Shown here: positions 37,501 to 50,900 of the stretch, one piece after another
Position numbering within the stretch: position 1 is the stretch's first letter
Layout: each line of letters begins with the position of its first letter
Source: Agelaius tricolor
Taxonomy: Eukaryota; Chordata; Aves; Passeriformes; Icteridae
Reading direction: 5' to 3'
DNA length: 64,000 bases
Assembly: GCA_023055355.1 (NCBI GenBank)
Contig: JALJCS010000001.1
Coordinates: 55,309,381-55,373,380 of the forward strand
Notes under the pieces: generated by a model
Database searches by the model: none
The model's input: only the letters and a program-made list of their open reading frames with translations
What the model was told of the DNA's origin: nothing
Position numbers and translations under genes: made by a program

Positions 37501-39548
37501 ATACAGCCTTTTTCAGTACTGTACTTAACTGTGCCAAATCAAAATCTTTGGACACAGAGTTAAGTCCTGGCTTAAGTATCTTGAGAAATAAGGTGATGGT
37601 GTGGGAAAGAGCTGGGCAGTTCTAGAAAGAAGGGAAGCTTGAAAATAAGAGATATTACACTGAGTGAAAAGAAACAGGATAATCCAACATGAAAGACTAT
37701 GGAAGTGCATATTTACGAACACCCACAGAATGCTTATTCTGTGTTAATCTAATCCTAGGTAGGTTGATTTCAGCACAATTACCAAGAACCATCAAACATT
37801 TCAATCCAAAATGTACTTACTTTCCGGGTGCAATTCCATCAGGATTTACACCCACCTGCCTGGGAACAATATTTGTGTCTTTGAGGACTTGTGCTTTTAT
37901 GAAGCACACTGTATCACACTCAGGATGAACAGATGCCTCAAAGGAAGGGAATGATGGACTTGGGTAACTTCTGAGACTAAAATTATTATTTTACTTTCAG
38001 TACAGAAAGTCAGATTGCTGTGCCTTGTAATTGATTATTTTCCATAGTTAGACAATTATATAACTAGAGAGACCCAATAAAGTTAGAAGCATTTGTTTCC
38101 TCTGATAAATAAAAAAAGATTTTTCACAAACAACCTGTCACTCTCACTTCCTGCAAAACAAAAAATAATCTATTATGGGAGAGAAGACCTCTTTTAATGT
38201 GATGACACATCAACTTTTGAATACAACTACAAGACAGCTTCATTTTGTATGGCAATTTCCATGCAAAATGTATTTTTGTTTGAGCCTTATCTTTAAACAG
38301 TGCAAGTAATTTAATAATACAGCTTCAATGTTCATATGAAATAAAAGCAGATAAGGAGCCAAATAAAGGATGCAAAGCTATTTACATCTATATCCTGACT
38401 GTGCAACAGGAACTTAATAGTGCTGTAAATTTTAGTCGATTTAAAAGGGTCAAGCTAAATATCATACTGGACTGAAAAGCAGCCAGATATCTGGAAGACT
38501 GTAACTGAAACTTCAAGGATCTTGGTGACAAGATATTTATTTATATCTGGGTTTATGGACACTCATTTGTAGTTATTAAAATATGGTTTAATAATCAGTA
38601 AAACTTCACTAAAGTGTATCTCAGTTAAAATCTTGGCTCTGGCAAACACACTTGCTTCTTGAAAACCTAATTAAAAGCCAAAGCAGGTATCATATCTCAC
38701 AGTGCTAATGAAAAATCTCATCTGCTTCTATTAAAAATGTGAAGTGCCACTGAAAGCAGATGGGAAGAAGGAGAATCTCAAATTATTTGTGAAAGATATC
38801 ACACAGAATATTTCAGAGAATTAAATCCTTTAAGTGAATTTATTTTGAAATTCATTAAAGGTAATTAACACCATCAAGTGAGAGCTTGCTGATGGAAGGA
38901 CAGTTTCTGTGTAATATTTCTCTAAATTTTAATATAAAACTTTGGGAAATCAGCCAAGTTTCAAGAAATGTCAGGTTTTTAAAAAATATTTGAATAACAT
39001 TTCACATTCCAGGATAAAAAAATTGGTTTCATTAGAAAGAACAGAATAATCTCACAAGCTCATCTACCTTGAACCACAATGTCATAAAATTAAAAAACTA
39101 GGAAACAGAAATAGAAACTGAACAAAAGGACAAACTAAAGGTGTGTTTTAACATATTAGACTTTAAAACTTGTCACTGCTTTATAAATTGTGCTCACAAT
39201 CAAGTAAGCAAATGGTCAAGTTTACATAAGTGTTATATTATTTTCTATTTCTCCATTTTTGCCTCATTTGTTCCTTTTCCTTTAGGCACTAAAGCAATGA
39301 TGCTCCCACATGTACTTTAAATGTAAGCACATCTGGTTATTCTAAACAGACTAATCCTATTTTGTGTGTTTTGATGGATTAGTATCTAGATGTTTTAATT
39401 TCAGAATAATAATAAAAAAGAGAGGTAAATCAATGAGGGAAGCAATTCAATGAACTTTTCAAGGTATTGATGAGAAATCAAAAGCATTTATAACAGTTAA
39501 AGCACTGCTGGGTGTGTAAATGAGCGCTCTCACCATTTCAGGGAGATT
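34531..39548. other. Intergenic, no gene recognised
   Basis: No gene is recognised. It contains a (TTTG)n-like T/G tract at 35531-35567 and a G-rich run gaggaggggagggggtgg at 36186-36205, the latter able in principle to form a G-quadruplex. Open frames reach about 100 codons and look random. Confidence 0.55.
35531..35567. repeat. T-run and (TTTG)n low-complexity tract
   Basis: A T9 run leads into repeats of TTTG with length variants. Confidence 0.9.
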
Positions 39549-39688
39549 GTCACAGAGCTGTGAAGAGACCCACAAGGATCAGTGAGTCCAACTGTTACAC
39601 GAACAGCCTGTACAACGACCAAACCCATTGGATCATGATGTTGGTGTAATAAGCATCATACTCTGACCCACTGTGCTCATCTCAGGAG
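39549..39688 (-). mobile_element. TguSINE1-like SINE (tRNA-Ile head, CR1 tail), diverged
   Basis: On the minus strand the element starts with a degraded tRNA-like part. It has gagcacagtgggtcagag at the A-box position, tatgatgcttattacaccaa over the anticodon arm and gggtttggtcg at the B-box position. It continues into gttggactcactgatccttg, tgggtctctt and ctctgtga, a CR1-type end. This head-tail order is that of TguSINE1, a tRNA-Ile-derived SINE described from passerines. The copy is noticeably diverged. Confidence 0.7.
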
Positions 39689-41411
39689 CTGGTCATGGTT
39701 CCAACAGACATATTCCAGTGGATTATTTTTATGCTTTCTCTTTTTGTCAGTGCTGCCCTTCAACCTCTTCAAATGTGTTTTGATCCTGAAGGCTGTCAAG
39801 GATGAAATAAAAGGGTAGAAAAGAAGGCAGGAAAGCTTTAAATTACATACCACATACATATCACATTCAAGTGTGTTTAATTATTGCTTTCAGATGGTCA
39901 CTATTGAGACCTTAGATGCACAAAGCGAATGTGCAATCAATAGCTACTAAAGTGGAATCCATCTCATCCACTTACACAGGAGACAAAAGGAAAAAACACG
40001 TTATATGCTCGTAATAGGAGCATAATATGAACTGTCAGGGACTGGTCATAAGCATTCTTAAATTGACCTGCCCACTGACAAGGAATAATATAATACTTTT
40101 GAATTTATCTGTACTAGAGGAGAATCTAATCTAACTGTAAATACTTAATTTTTACTAAATTCTACCACAAGGTTATTTTCCTATCTACCTCTATATAAGC
40201 TTGAGCAGCACACTTTTTTTTTTTATTACTAAAGCTAACTTTATACTCTCTTGAAATGAGTATGAATGGGTACTGATTGTGAGTCAGAGGCGACCACTTG
40301 GACTTGGCTCTCTGGTCAGTTCAAAGGGTGCCTACCTCACCCTCTCAGGCAGCTGCTGAGCAGGATGAACATCTGCTCCTGACACCACAGCTGATTGTCC
40401 CATTGTCACAGGAAATCACCAGCTGCTTCATTTGACATCCAGCAGGAATTTAAAAAAAAGGCAAGGTAGACATTTTGCCAGTCTAGGGATAGGCTCTCTC
40501 GTAACTCTACAGTGGTCTCTGAGTTAATGTAAGCTACTGTCTCTGGCTGTGTCAGCATTGAATATTTAAGATAAGTATTAGAATAACAAAACTTAAGGAT
40601 ATAGAGCATGTCTGGAGCAACAGTGAGGAACTGCAAAGCCCTGATAACTATAAAAACCTGAGTAATGCAGACCCTTTTCTGTGTCAACTCCTTTCATATT
40701 TTCACATGAAAGTACAAATATCCAGAATAAATTAGTTAAAATCAGTGAAATTAGAATAAATTAATGAAAATAAATAAAATTTCAGAATAAATTAGTGAAA
40801 ATTAGGAACATTTAATAGAATACATACAAAGCTTCTGCTCTCAAAATCTCATCCCACTTCTAAGCAGTGAAAGGTTTGCCATGTTGGAGGTAGAGAATTG
40901 GACACAACAAGTAATTTTGTTGACTACTTCCAAATGATTTCTCCCGGCTCTCTCAGACTTTTATAAGTGTCTTAAAAGAAAGCTCATAAAGCTATAAAAT
41001 AAAATGAGAAGCAGCAGTTTTTTCAAGGTCTGCTAAGTTGTCCAAGGAACTGTTTCTCAGCAGAATGACTCTGAGGTTTTGTTTCAAGCAACTCCTTTGG
41101 GAGACATCACCTTACCTTGCTACAGGCATACCCAGTTGGGGATGAGCAACAGTAGGGTGGGTGGCCCAAACCTAATGACATGATCATGTGAAAAAAACCT
41201 ATTTTCTTGATACTTGAAGTATCTCTAATAAAGCTGACCTTTGGAAACAGGTACTGTACAGCATATCCTCCCCTAGAAGATCCCAAGGAAAGCCTGTACT
41301 TTGCTCAGACAGGAACGAGAGCTTTCTGTGCCTGCATTTACTTGGCCAGCAAAGAGGTGGACAGAAGACTTCCTCATTCTTTCCCACCTCATTGCTACAG
41401 CAACTTTCACA
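39689..41411. other. Intergenic with a small A/T-rich tandem repeat
   Basis: No gene is recognised. At 40724-40808 the motif agaataaattagtgaaaat recurs three times with variation, spaced 29 and 31 bases apart, a degenerate tandem repeat. Confidence 0.55.
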
Positions 41412-41530
41412 CAGATTCACAGAATATTCAGAGTTGGAAAGGACCCACAAGGATCATCGAATCCAGCTCGATGGCCAATAGAGGGACTGAATCCCCAACC
41501 TTGGTGTTACCAGCACCATGATCCACCCAA
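41412..41530 (-). mobile_element. TguSINE1-like SINE, better preserved
   Basis: On the minus strand: gtggatcatggtgctggtaa, caccaaggttggggattcag, tccctctattggccat (tRNA-Ile-like, B box ggattcagtcc), then gctggattcgatgatccttg, tgggtcctttccaactctga and atattctgtgaatctgtg (CR1-type 3' end). The 5' part with the A box is degraded or truncated. The tRNA-CR1 junction and the gatgatccttgtgggtcc core agree with TguSINE1 as remembered. The element is non-coding; an overlapping 134-codon plus-strand frame is incidental. Confidence 0.8.
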
Positions 41531-44500
41531 ATGCCTTCTCCCAGGACAGCACATGTACCAAGCAAGGGTGGCAGCTGCTGAGCAGCTACAGCCACAGCAT
41601 GGGCACACAGAGCACACGTGCTCCTCCTGTGCTGTGGCTGACATAGGGGACTGGAAACCTGGCAGGGAACCTGTCCAGCATTTACAGTGGCAGCATAAAA
41701 CATGAAAACTTAAAATTACCTTTAGCTGTTTAAGTGGAAATTATTTTTATTTTCAAGTTGTTCAGGTCAGAAAAAAAAGGAGAGTAATATGATAATTTAT
41801 TTTATCTAGTTTTCCATTTGCAATTTTTGTTGGGTTTTTTTCTCCCTGTAGCTAGGTTTACTCTTACTAAAATGACCACCTAAATATTCTGATCTAGAAT
41901 TAAATAGAACCATTATATTTTTTATGAGAGAATATAGTATATCAACATAAATTTATTTAGCAATGATATAGTTTAATATATATTCAGCTCTTGGTTTCTT
42001 ATAAACAGAATTATAGATGTTATGTATCTTATTTTCAAAGTGACAATTTTTAGTTATCTTCAATTCTCACCCTTTTGAGTCTATAGGCTCTCATAATTTG
42101 CAAACAATATTTGAAGACCTAATCATACTTCCTTTTGTTTTGCAGTCACTTACACAATGAAGGTTGTCTTTTGCTTTATATGTGCAACATGGTTTTCTTT
42201 GGTACACTCACAAGTATTCCTTCACCTGCCATGTGAACAGTGTGACCCTAGAGAAGCCCATCCATCTCCTTACTGCCCTGGCTCTGCTGTGGAGAGCAGC
42301 CTCTATGCTCCCATTACAAATGTGCCTGTGTGTTTCTCCACCAAAGCCATCTCTCTTCCCACCTCTCCAGTTACTATTCACTGAATATTCAAATGAAGCT
42401 TCTCTTTCATCTCACCAGGAGCTGGATAGCCTGAGCTAGAAATCTGGAAGCTGGGAGACTTTTCCTTCTCTCTGCTGTGAGAAGAATGCACAAGTGGAGC
42501 TCTTTACACATGAAGGGACCACAGGAGATTTACTGACATGCCTTCTGTAAGATGGTGGCCAGGTGATAAAGGAGTGACAGAATCCAAGACAGACAAGTGA
42601 CAACATGAGGTTATGAATGACACATACTGCCCTTGGCTCCACACACAGGGAAACCTGTCCAGAGTTTTGTGCTACCCCAATAAAAGTAATTCAAGCAGCA
42701 ATCAAAAAGTTTAACTTCTATGGGATCAAACCTGGGCATTGCTATTTGAAAACCACTCTTTGATCCTTCTTCACACAACCGATTCTAACATGAGAAAAAG
42801 GACTTACAGATGTTTCTTTCTTTGCTGATATAAATAAAACTGAAAAAAACGCCTCTTTCCTACCATTTGGGACAAATTAGAATTTCTGTTATCAGATGCA
42901 ATGAAAAAAATCTATTAGCTTGTTTCCTTTTTAAGCAGTCGTTTTTAAAAACAGCTTATTGAATCTGTGTTTGAAAAACCTCATGTCCATGTAAAAACTG
43001 AAAGAGTATTTATACTGTAAAAGCCCCAAAATAAAACCAGATTCGCCTTTACTTCCTTCCTGTAATTCAGTAAATAACACAATTTAATCCATACTCTGTA
43101 CCTGCAGAGAATACTACAATCACATTGTTCTTGAACAGAGGGAAAAGATATTCACTGTAGTATGGGGAGAAAAAAAAAAAGAAATGAAAACTTCAGAGAA
43201 GAACCATGAAAGATCTTATTAAAGAGATGAATAAGAAATTAGTCTCTCAAGAAGGCTATCTCATGAAAACCTCTAGCTTTCTGGGATATCCTTTCACATT
43301 TCAACACTGTAAGACTAAACCTCTGCCTTCCTCTTAACGCACTGAGTACAAATCAACATGAAAAAACTGAAATACAAAATCCAACTAGTGTACAACAGAG
43401 GGTACACCTGTACACAGAGCAATTGTACAGAAAGCAGTGCACTGAGGCATAAGACTGAACGACTCTGAGAACTGTACTGAAGATTTACAACACCTCACCC
43501 ATACAGGGCTTAAGGCAGCAGCTCTCTGGTGTCCACAGAGCCGCACCGCAGTGGGCTGAGAGAAACAGCAATGACTATGCATGTGCTGGGCACCCTCTGC
43601 TGGTTTCACAGCAGCAAGTCACCAGGCTTAGGAAATAAATACAGTGAAGTGCGAGCAAAATCCAGGGAAGAAAAAACATCTTAACTACAAGCATGAGTAC
43701 AAAAAGAGGGATCAGAATGTCCTTCAAGAATTTAAAGAAATAAATACCTCCAGAACTTTTTAGATTTTAACTCAGCTATCTTAGTTGTTTCTCCTTATAG
43801 TTTCTATCAAACTAAGAAAGACACCCTACTCTCATAAACAAAGCATTCAGCATTTCTTGCATTGAAAATCACTTTTTTCCCCTGTAACATAACTTTTATC
43901 AACATCATGGCTAGCAATAATTTCTCCTTAGTTTACAAGACTCCTCCTGAGTGTTGACAGGTTACATGTGACCCTTCATGGTCTGCAAAGCTGACATAAA
44001 CAAAACTCTTGCATGTTTGAAATTACCAAAAGCAGAACAAAACACAAGTATAACAGTGTTAACTCTCAGCAGCAGCCAGGTAGTTAGGCACTAATTCTAC
44101 ATTATAAGGAAGTGAAGACACATGTAAATCCCAATAAAGTCACTTAACATTCCTCACAAATCCTTCGGTTTCACAGTTCTTCAAAACCACAGAAAACTCC
44201 CTTTGGTCTGACACTACTGACACTTCTAAAAACATTCTTAATCAGTACCTAAGCATTAAAGGAAGGAATATAAAATCTCAGTTTTGTTGTATCAGTAACA
44301 AAATCAGCAACTGCTTAGAAAATTTTTCAAATGCAACATTTGCACCCTTGTGAGAGGAGTTGCCATACAGTTTAATTTTCACAAAAAAGAGGTTCTCTCA
44401 GAAGAAAAATCCTACGATACTCTGACACTTGATAACTTGCAACATCCTATGGATTTGGTTACAAAAGTGTTCAGCATTTTAGAATGCAGAATAAAATATC

Positions 44501-44685
44501 AATAACCACAAGTAAGATGACTGAGCTTCAAAGATTTCTCCTTTTCTTGACCACAATCCATTCCTCAGTCCCACTGGAAGAGATTTCCCAGTTCCTGTGC
44601 TGTTTGGCTGCTCATTTTTGCATACTCCTCTAAGTCCAATAGGTTGTGATACATTCAGATAGAAAAAAACATAATTTTTGAGAGA
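41531..44685. other. Intergenic with one speculative small ORF
   Basis: No established gene is recognised. At 42157-42384 a 75-codon frame starts with a plausible signal peptide. It sits 11 bases after an acceptor-like tccttttgttttgcag (ends 42145) and about 295 bases before an AATAAA at 42679-42684. This combination may be chance. A poly(A) run lies at 43171-43182. Confidence 0.45.
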
Positions 44686-44691
44686 AGAAAG

Positions 44692-44987
44692 TGTAGGGGG
44701 ATAAAATATAAGCAAATAAAGGTAGTATAGAAGGTAATCTTACCCCCTAAAGAGTTGCAGCTGGGTTAATTACTAAAGAGTAGAAGCAGGCTTGATTTTA
44801 ACAGGCCACAGCTGTAGCCAATCAGAAGAGTGCTATAAAAGAGTGGATTGGGTGGTTGAGGGTAGCTGGAGTCAGTTGGCTGCTGTGAGAAGCAGGAAGA
44901 GTCAGTGCCTAGAGGAGCTACCTATGACAAACATCAAGGAGGTATGAAACTCTAACAACATGGAACCTTTACAATATAATGACAACA
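44692..44987 (+). mobile_element. Solo LTR of an endogenous retrovirus family, copy B
   Basis: This 296-bp block runs from TGTAGGGGG to GACAACA. It is flanked on both sides by the same six bases, agaaag (44686-44691 and 44988-44993), a perfect target-site duplication. It is colinear with the minus-strand block at 16802-17113. Inside, ccaat (44818-44822) is followed by ctataaaag (44833-44841), a promoter pair as expected in U3, preceded by cacagctgt. There are no gag, pol or env sequences, so it is a recombined solo LTR. The 6-bp duplication is usual for class II (ERVK-like) elements; the family name is not known to me. Confidence 0.85.
44818..44841 (+). promoter_or_regulatory. CCAAT and TATA boxes inside solo LTR copy B
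   Basis: ccaat and ctataaaag lie close together in the middle of the LTR. The second LTR copy has both degraded. The boxes could drive plus-strand transcription away from SCAF8, but no transcript evidence is available. Confidence 0.5.
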
Positions 44988-44993
44988 AGAAAG

Positions 44994-47900
44994 TTAATAA
45001 AGTACTAACGCATTTTGCCGAGGAGCCCACTGTACACAGAATCAAGGTACAGGTACACATGATACAAAGTATAAAGATAAAAGGTAAAATAATAAAATGA
45101 AACTAGGTCAAATTTCTTATTCTGCAGTCTATACAGCCAGAAAATATATGTTGTTTTATAGAAATAGCATGATCCAAGAAATATTTGTTAAATTTTTCAC
45201 CACTAGAAAACAACAAATTTAATGGCACTCTGATGCAGAGTATAGGATCCTCAATATATCCATGAGCAGGGGTATGAACTCCTCTCGCTACTTTCACATT
45301 CATCAAGCTCTATTTTACACAGGAGAAAATTAAATAGTGGAGAAGCAATAGTGTTGTTCTCAAAGAAGCAACAGAAAAAGGTGCACGTGCAAGGCAGCAT
45401 GTGCCACGTCACAGACAAGACCTAGCAACTCCTGTACTGCACAGGTGCCAGCAGAGTTCAGGGCTCTGCTTGGTATTTCAAGTGCTCAGAACAAACACAG
45501 CAGAAGTGGCCACCCTTCACAAAAGGCACAACCAGCTGCAATTCATGTAAGGCCCCTGAGCACCAGTACAGATGATAAATAACCAGGGGAGTAACTCATC
45601 AGCTGCTGTTCTCATCTTCCTAAATCCAGAGACTTGTTGCAAAGAAGGGTTCAAAAATTGGATAAAGTGTCCTGGAAAGGCAGGCTTACTCTTTTTGCAT
45701 GCTCCTCTTGCTGCACACAGCTTGACAAAATGCCCTTTGAAGAAAGTGTCAGCCTGTTTTGGGGACACATTGGACTTCCTCTCTTAAGAAGGTGAGGAAA
45801 TAGGCTGCAGTGGCTGGCTAGACACCACTGCTCCATGTAGGCAGGAAAAATATAGAGGAATAGTAAGAGTACATAGAAAATGTTCCTTCAAAATCCATCA
45901 AAACTTCACTTTCAGACTGAAGGCACTGGAAACCATAATATAATAAGCAGCTTTGACGTGCTCACTGTGAAGTGCTTTTGCCAAAGAAATCAGGGTGAAA
46001 ATAGAAATTGGGGAAGTATTGCATCACTCCACTAGAGGTTCTGTTCCTAAAGAAAAACACTAAATTTCCTATTTCAATGTCTTTAGAAATGGCTAACAAT
46101 GGCATCTGAAAGATTCAAAAGGGCATAGAAAGAGACCCAAGAACATCCTTGTTAGGAACAGTGATGATAATGAGATGTAGCACGTTTGTGCTGGCTGCTA
46201 CTTAGCATGGTCAAGATTACATGAGGAATGGGAAAACACATGCAGATGTAAGGTGTGTTTGAGGTATCAGCCTACTGAGAGTATTTTGGAAAGTCAGAAC
46301 CACAAAAAGTTTCAGAATTAACTTTTGGCTTTTTCCCAGAAAATGAGACCTTGAAGTAGGAACCACCTGCCTATAGTATCTTCAGATACAATTCTGCTCC
46401 AGAACAATCCAAACAAGCACCCACAGTGATTTTATCATCTTTCTTGCTTGTAACTGGGTTCCCTTCAAGTAGAGCCCCTGGTTCACAAACCTGATTTGGC
46501 AGTAATTATTATCTTGAAAAACATACTAACTTTAAATACTTCTCCTACTTATAAATACTAAACATGTGACAAAGTTCAGTATAAAAAGACTGCTGTAGTA
46601 ATACCACTGTTGTGGCTCAGGTAGAAAAGGCAATCCCTGGATGAGCAGGAGCCTTGTGTCTGTATGGCTCAATAATATTCCACTCTCAAGCCTGTGCACC
46701 TGGCAAAACACAGCAGTTTGCCTGGACATATTTGCACTCCCTGTGCTACCTCACAGACTGAGATGAAAGGTTGTGGTTGGTATTTTTCTAGCCAAGTATC
46801 AGGGTACTTAAGGTTTTGCCTTTTGCAGTTCACCAGCACATCATTTTCTATACTATAAGACTGGGAACCTGGTATTCTCTCATAGCAAGATCAACCACCA
46901 ACAAGACTGAACCTTTCTTATATATTCAACAATACTGTTTTGCTTTACTTTAAATAAATAAGACACCAAATAGTGTAAAAAATCTGGTGTAACCAACCAA
47001 ATGTTTCATAGCAAGCTAGATTAAGAATACCAACTAAATATTTAGATTTTTAAATATTCAACTCATTTTCAGAGATGATGTGCAGTTAAATCTGTATGTG
47101 AACACTCCCATGTCTAACACTGACTCCTTTGACACGACAAAGATGGAAGTCAAAACAAATCTGTGTCAGCTGTAGGAAGAATTTAAGTGTAGCATGCATG
47201 GCAAAAGGAAGAGTGAATACTGAAGTCTGTGTTTCCTTCCACAGTGTAGACTGCAAATTCTCCAGCTAAGCTTTCCATAAGCTTCTGTAAGATGGATATA
47301 TAAACATGCACTGATAGTTCCACAATAATAAATTAAATGTGTTGTGTATTTTGGGGTATGTAGCTCAAGTCAATGTTAGAGTGTTACTGTAAGACAAGAT
47401 GTGTAATTTTAAAGCTGCATTCTAGGATGCTTAATAGGACCCAGTTTTGGGAAAAAAAGTGAGACAAAAGAATAATGAAATTTCTTGAGAAGGGCCACTA
47501 AGAAAATGTAATTTTTAAGTAAAACAGCCCATTAATTACAATCTTTCCAGTTCTTTAGCAGGCTTTTTAACCCTAAAAATGCTAGAAATATGTACAGAAT
47601 TGCTTTCACAATTTGTTCCTTTTGGACTTATGTTTGTCTACTTTAATAAATCAAGATGAGAGACATTTAGAACAAATTAATTCTCCAAGCTGGAAAAGTG
47701 AAATTCTTCATAGCTTTTGTAGCCAATCTGTTGGTTGCTTAAATTTCTTCACTTTGAGTAAGAATAATTAGAATATCTAGGGACAAGGAGAGGGATGGAA
47801 AAGGAAAAACCACGACTTTGGTATTCACTACTATGTACAAGTTGCATGGGATAGCTCCTGAGGCTGCTCTAGCTTGTGCACAATTTTTCAAGTTGCATAT

Positions 47901-50900
47901 TAGAGACAGGATAATCTGCTAGGATGTGTGAAAAATGCCATTTTAGTTAAATTCTTGAACATGATAGAACCAGACTATCATGACAAATATATGTAATTTT
48001 GAATAAAATTTTTATTTCTCTCTTTTTTTTTTTTTACATGTCATTCATTACTTCTATTCTGATTAATACAGAAATATAAGAACTTTTCATGGAGAAGGAA
48101 ATTTATTGAGAGTTAAGCAACACATTCTAAAATGAAATAAGAAAACTTTATTAACCTAGTGCATTCATTTTTAAAAATCCTTTGAGGAAAAAAACCTATT
48201 TAAATAAAACATAAGCTTTCAAAAAAAGCAGTATGCAGATGAAGAAAAGAAAGCTGGAGGACATAATGGATTTTGAACAAAGAACAGTGACCATGTATTA
48301 AAGGGATGCTCTACGTGCTACAGTGAAAAGATCTACTAAGAAAGTACAATTGTTTTGGGAGAGCCAGAAGATAAGACCAATGCATTTAAGTAGCTTTAAT
48401 TTGCTTGCTTTCTTTCTCTATGAACTCTATGAATTTCCTAGCACAGAACTAGACAAGTATAGTGCTTGCAATTTTTTTCAAATATTTTATACATTCTATT
48501 TCATCATACTCTTAGAATCCCAATAAAATCTTTACTAGGGTTGCCTGCTCATAAATACTTGCACAGGAAAGAGAATCTGAAAGGGAAAAAAAGTTATCCC
48601 CTAGAAGCCTCTGTGTTAAAAGGTAGAAAAATCAAAGAAATTAGAACCATATAATCTTCTATGACCTGCTCTTCTAAAGGCCCCTGAAAAAGAAACAGAC
48701 CCAAGAGAGTTTGAAATCCTGGACCTAATTAAACAGCCATGTCCCACTGGTAAACAAGTGAGGCTGTATAACACATACTGGTTTAGACTAAAGCAGCATT
48801 ATTTTAAATTCTCTACCAATAAAATGAAAGAATGTAACAACTTTAATCAAGAAAATGTTTTCTGCAGGTAGCAGAATGCAAGAAATGCTGCAGCCAGCAC
48901 TTGTCAAACTGAGATACTATTGTGAAATGCACCCTTATGGCTACTGAGGTAATTACAAGTAATCAGTAATTATCTCTACTAAGCAGACATTCCTCAATAG
49001 CAATGTTTGAGATTGGTGATTCACACAATTTGGTAATCTTCCCCTTTTTTTTCTGTGATAGCTTTGCCTTAAACAGCATCACTCCCAACTTCTCACTAGT
49101 GTCTGTATCACAGTGATGCAATCCATAGAATGTATTACTTATTGAACAGGTGACACAGGCATTAATCAGAACATCCTCTAATCAGCATTCAGAGTGGAAC
49201 CCTGAACAAGGGCAGCATTTGGACTAGGATAACACAAACAAGGAATAAAATAATCTTGGATTTTACATCAAAACTTAAGTTTAGCACATGCCCTGCAAGT
49301 GATATAGTTCTTCTTCATGCTTTTGGCTGGGCTCTAAAGTATTTACTATTTAAAGATACCCAAACAGGTATATTAACATCAGTGTCAAGATGTACCTCCA
49401 AGAACCTTGTAAGCTTACAAATATTTACACCTACCTGAGTTTTGGGGGGGCGGGGGGGGGTCTTTTGTGGTTTGGACAGGGTGAGGAGGTGTTCATTTTT
49501 AATTGAGGTATGAGCAATACTAAGAAAAATGCTCAGAAGTACTTAAAATCTTTGGATGCTTGCTTGCTTGTTAATTAGTAAATATTTAATCAGAATGCAC
49601 ACAGTAATTTCTACTGAATCTAAAAAAAATAAAAAGGTTTATTCATGCTTTCTAACTGTATTTTTTCTCATTTCAAATTGGGCTAACAAGCTATTGCTGC
49701 TGAAAAACCATTATCTGTCCAGTGGTTTACATACAGATCCACTCTGTACAGTATTTTCAGTGACTGCTACAATATGATACTTCATTCCACTTTCCTGTTT
49801 TCCACAGTGCTTCTGATCATGAAATAAGGATTACAGGAACAAAGCACGTGTGAAGTGTACAGACAGAAACTACCAGCAGTATGCACACAAAACTTAAAAA
49901 TTACATTTCAATATTTTGTAAAAATAACATTTTATCCTAATCACTTCAAAGTTTTACATTCTAACAAAAATAATGGGTGCCTCACTCATTTTATCAATTC
50001 AGAGAATTTCAGCCCTCCAAGTTCATAGTTTTAATACAGTGTTTTCTAATCAACATGGAATTTGAGAGATGCCATTATTTTGCTTTTAATAAATAGCAAA
50101 ATCCCAAAACAATCAGCAAGCATTTTAATTTGCTGTCTCTATTTTACTTTTAATCACAGACAGCTTTACTACTAGGGTCCTCAACAGTGAATTACCTGCG
50201 TTGGTAGTCATACTGCACTAAAGATCCGTGACATTCAAGACAAAGACTTATGGTTGTCCTAGATTTTAACATCTCAGTTATGCAACTGAATGACATGATT
50301 CAAAGGTATTTCTAACTTACTGTAAGAGGAATTCTGTGATAGAACCACTTGACAAAATAATGTAATGCAAGCATGTGGAAAAAAATGAAAATGAACTGGA
50401 CAAACTAGCACAACTTTCAGTAAACATTTTTAAAGTTGAGTGTACACTTACTATTTATGTATTTGCACAAATGAAATGACAAAGATTTTCTGGAAGAAAA
50501 TCACTGAACCCAAAATTACATTTCAAATTCTACAGACAAAAAATTTATTGATTTTCTCTACATTTTTGTCTGAAGCTTGAAATAGGTGTCCTTTTCAAAA
50601 GGACAAACTTAAGGCACACTTAAAACTGCATTTCACTGCATTGCTGAATGAGATGTGATTACCTCAGAAACAGCATAAATCCAAAATATTTTTTCCCTTG
50701 ATCAGCTGAGGTGGCAGTGACAGAGCTTTCATTGGCTAGATAAAGGTGAATGCATTTTTCGAAAAAACTTTATACACTGAATACACTTTATTTCTACTTA
50801 ATTCCTGCTGTAGTCAAGAAAAAGCTACTTTGCTTACAATATGATCTCCATTTAGTGTGGAAGTGACATTCAGATCCGAAGTCCCTGCAACTATGGCTTA

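Noticed and set aside
39609..39688. tRNA gene on the minus strand
   Set aside because: The cloverleaf arms are not preserved, the A and B boxes are degraded and the sequence continues into a CR1-type tail, so it is a SINE head and not a functional tRNA gene.
41301..41705. 134-codon plus-strand frame
   Set aside because: It runs antisense through the SINE at 41412-41530; its content is repeat-derived.
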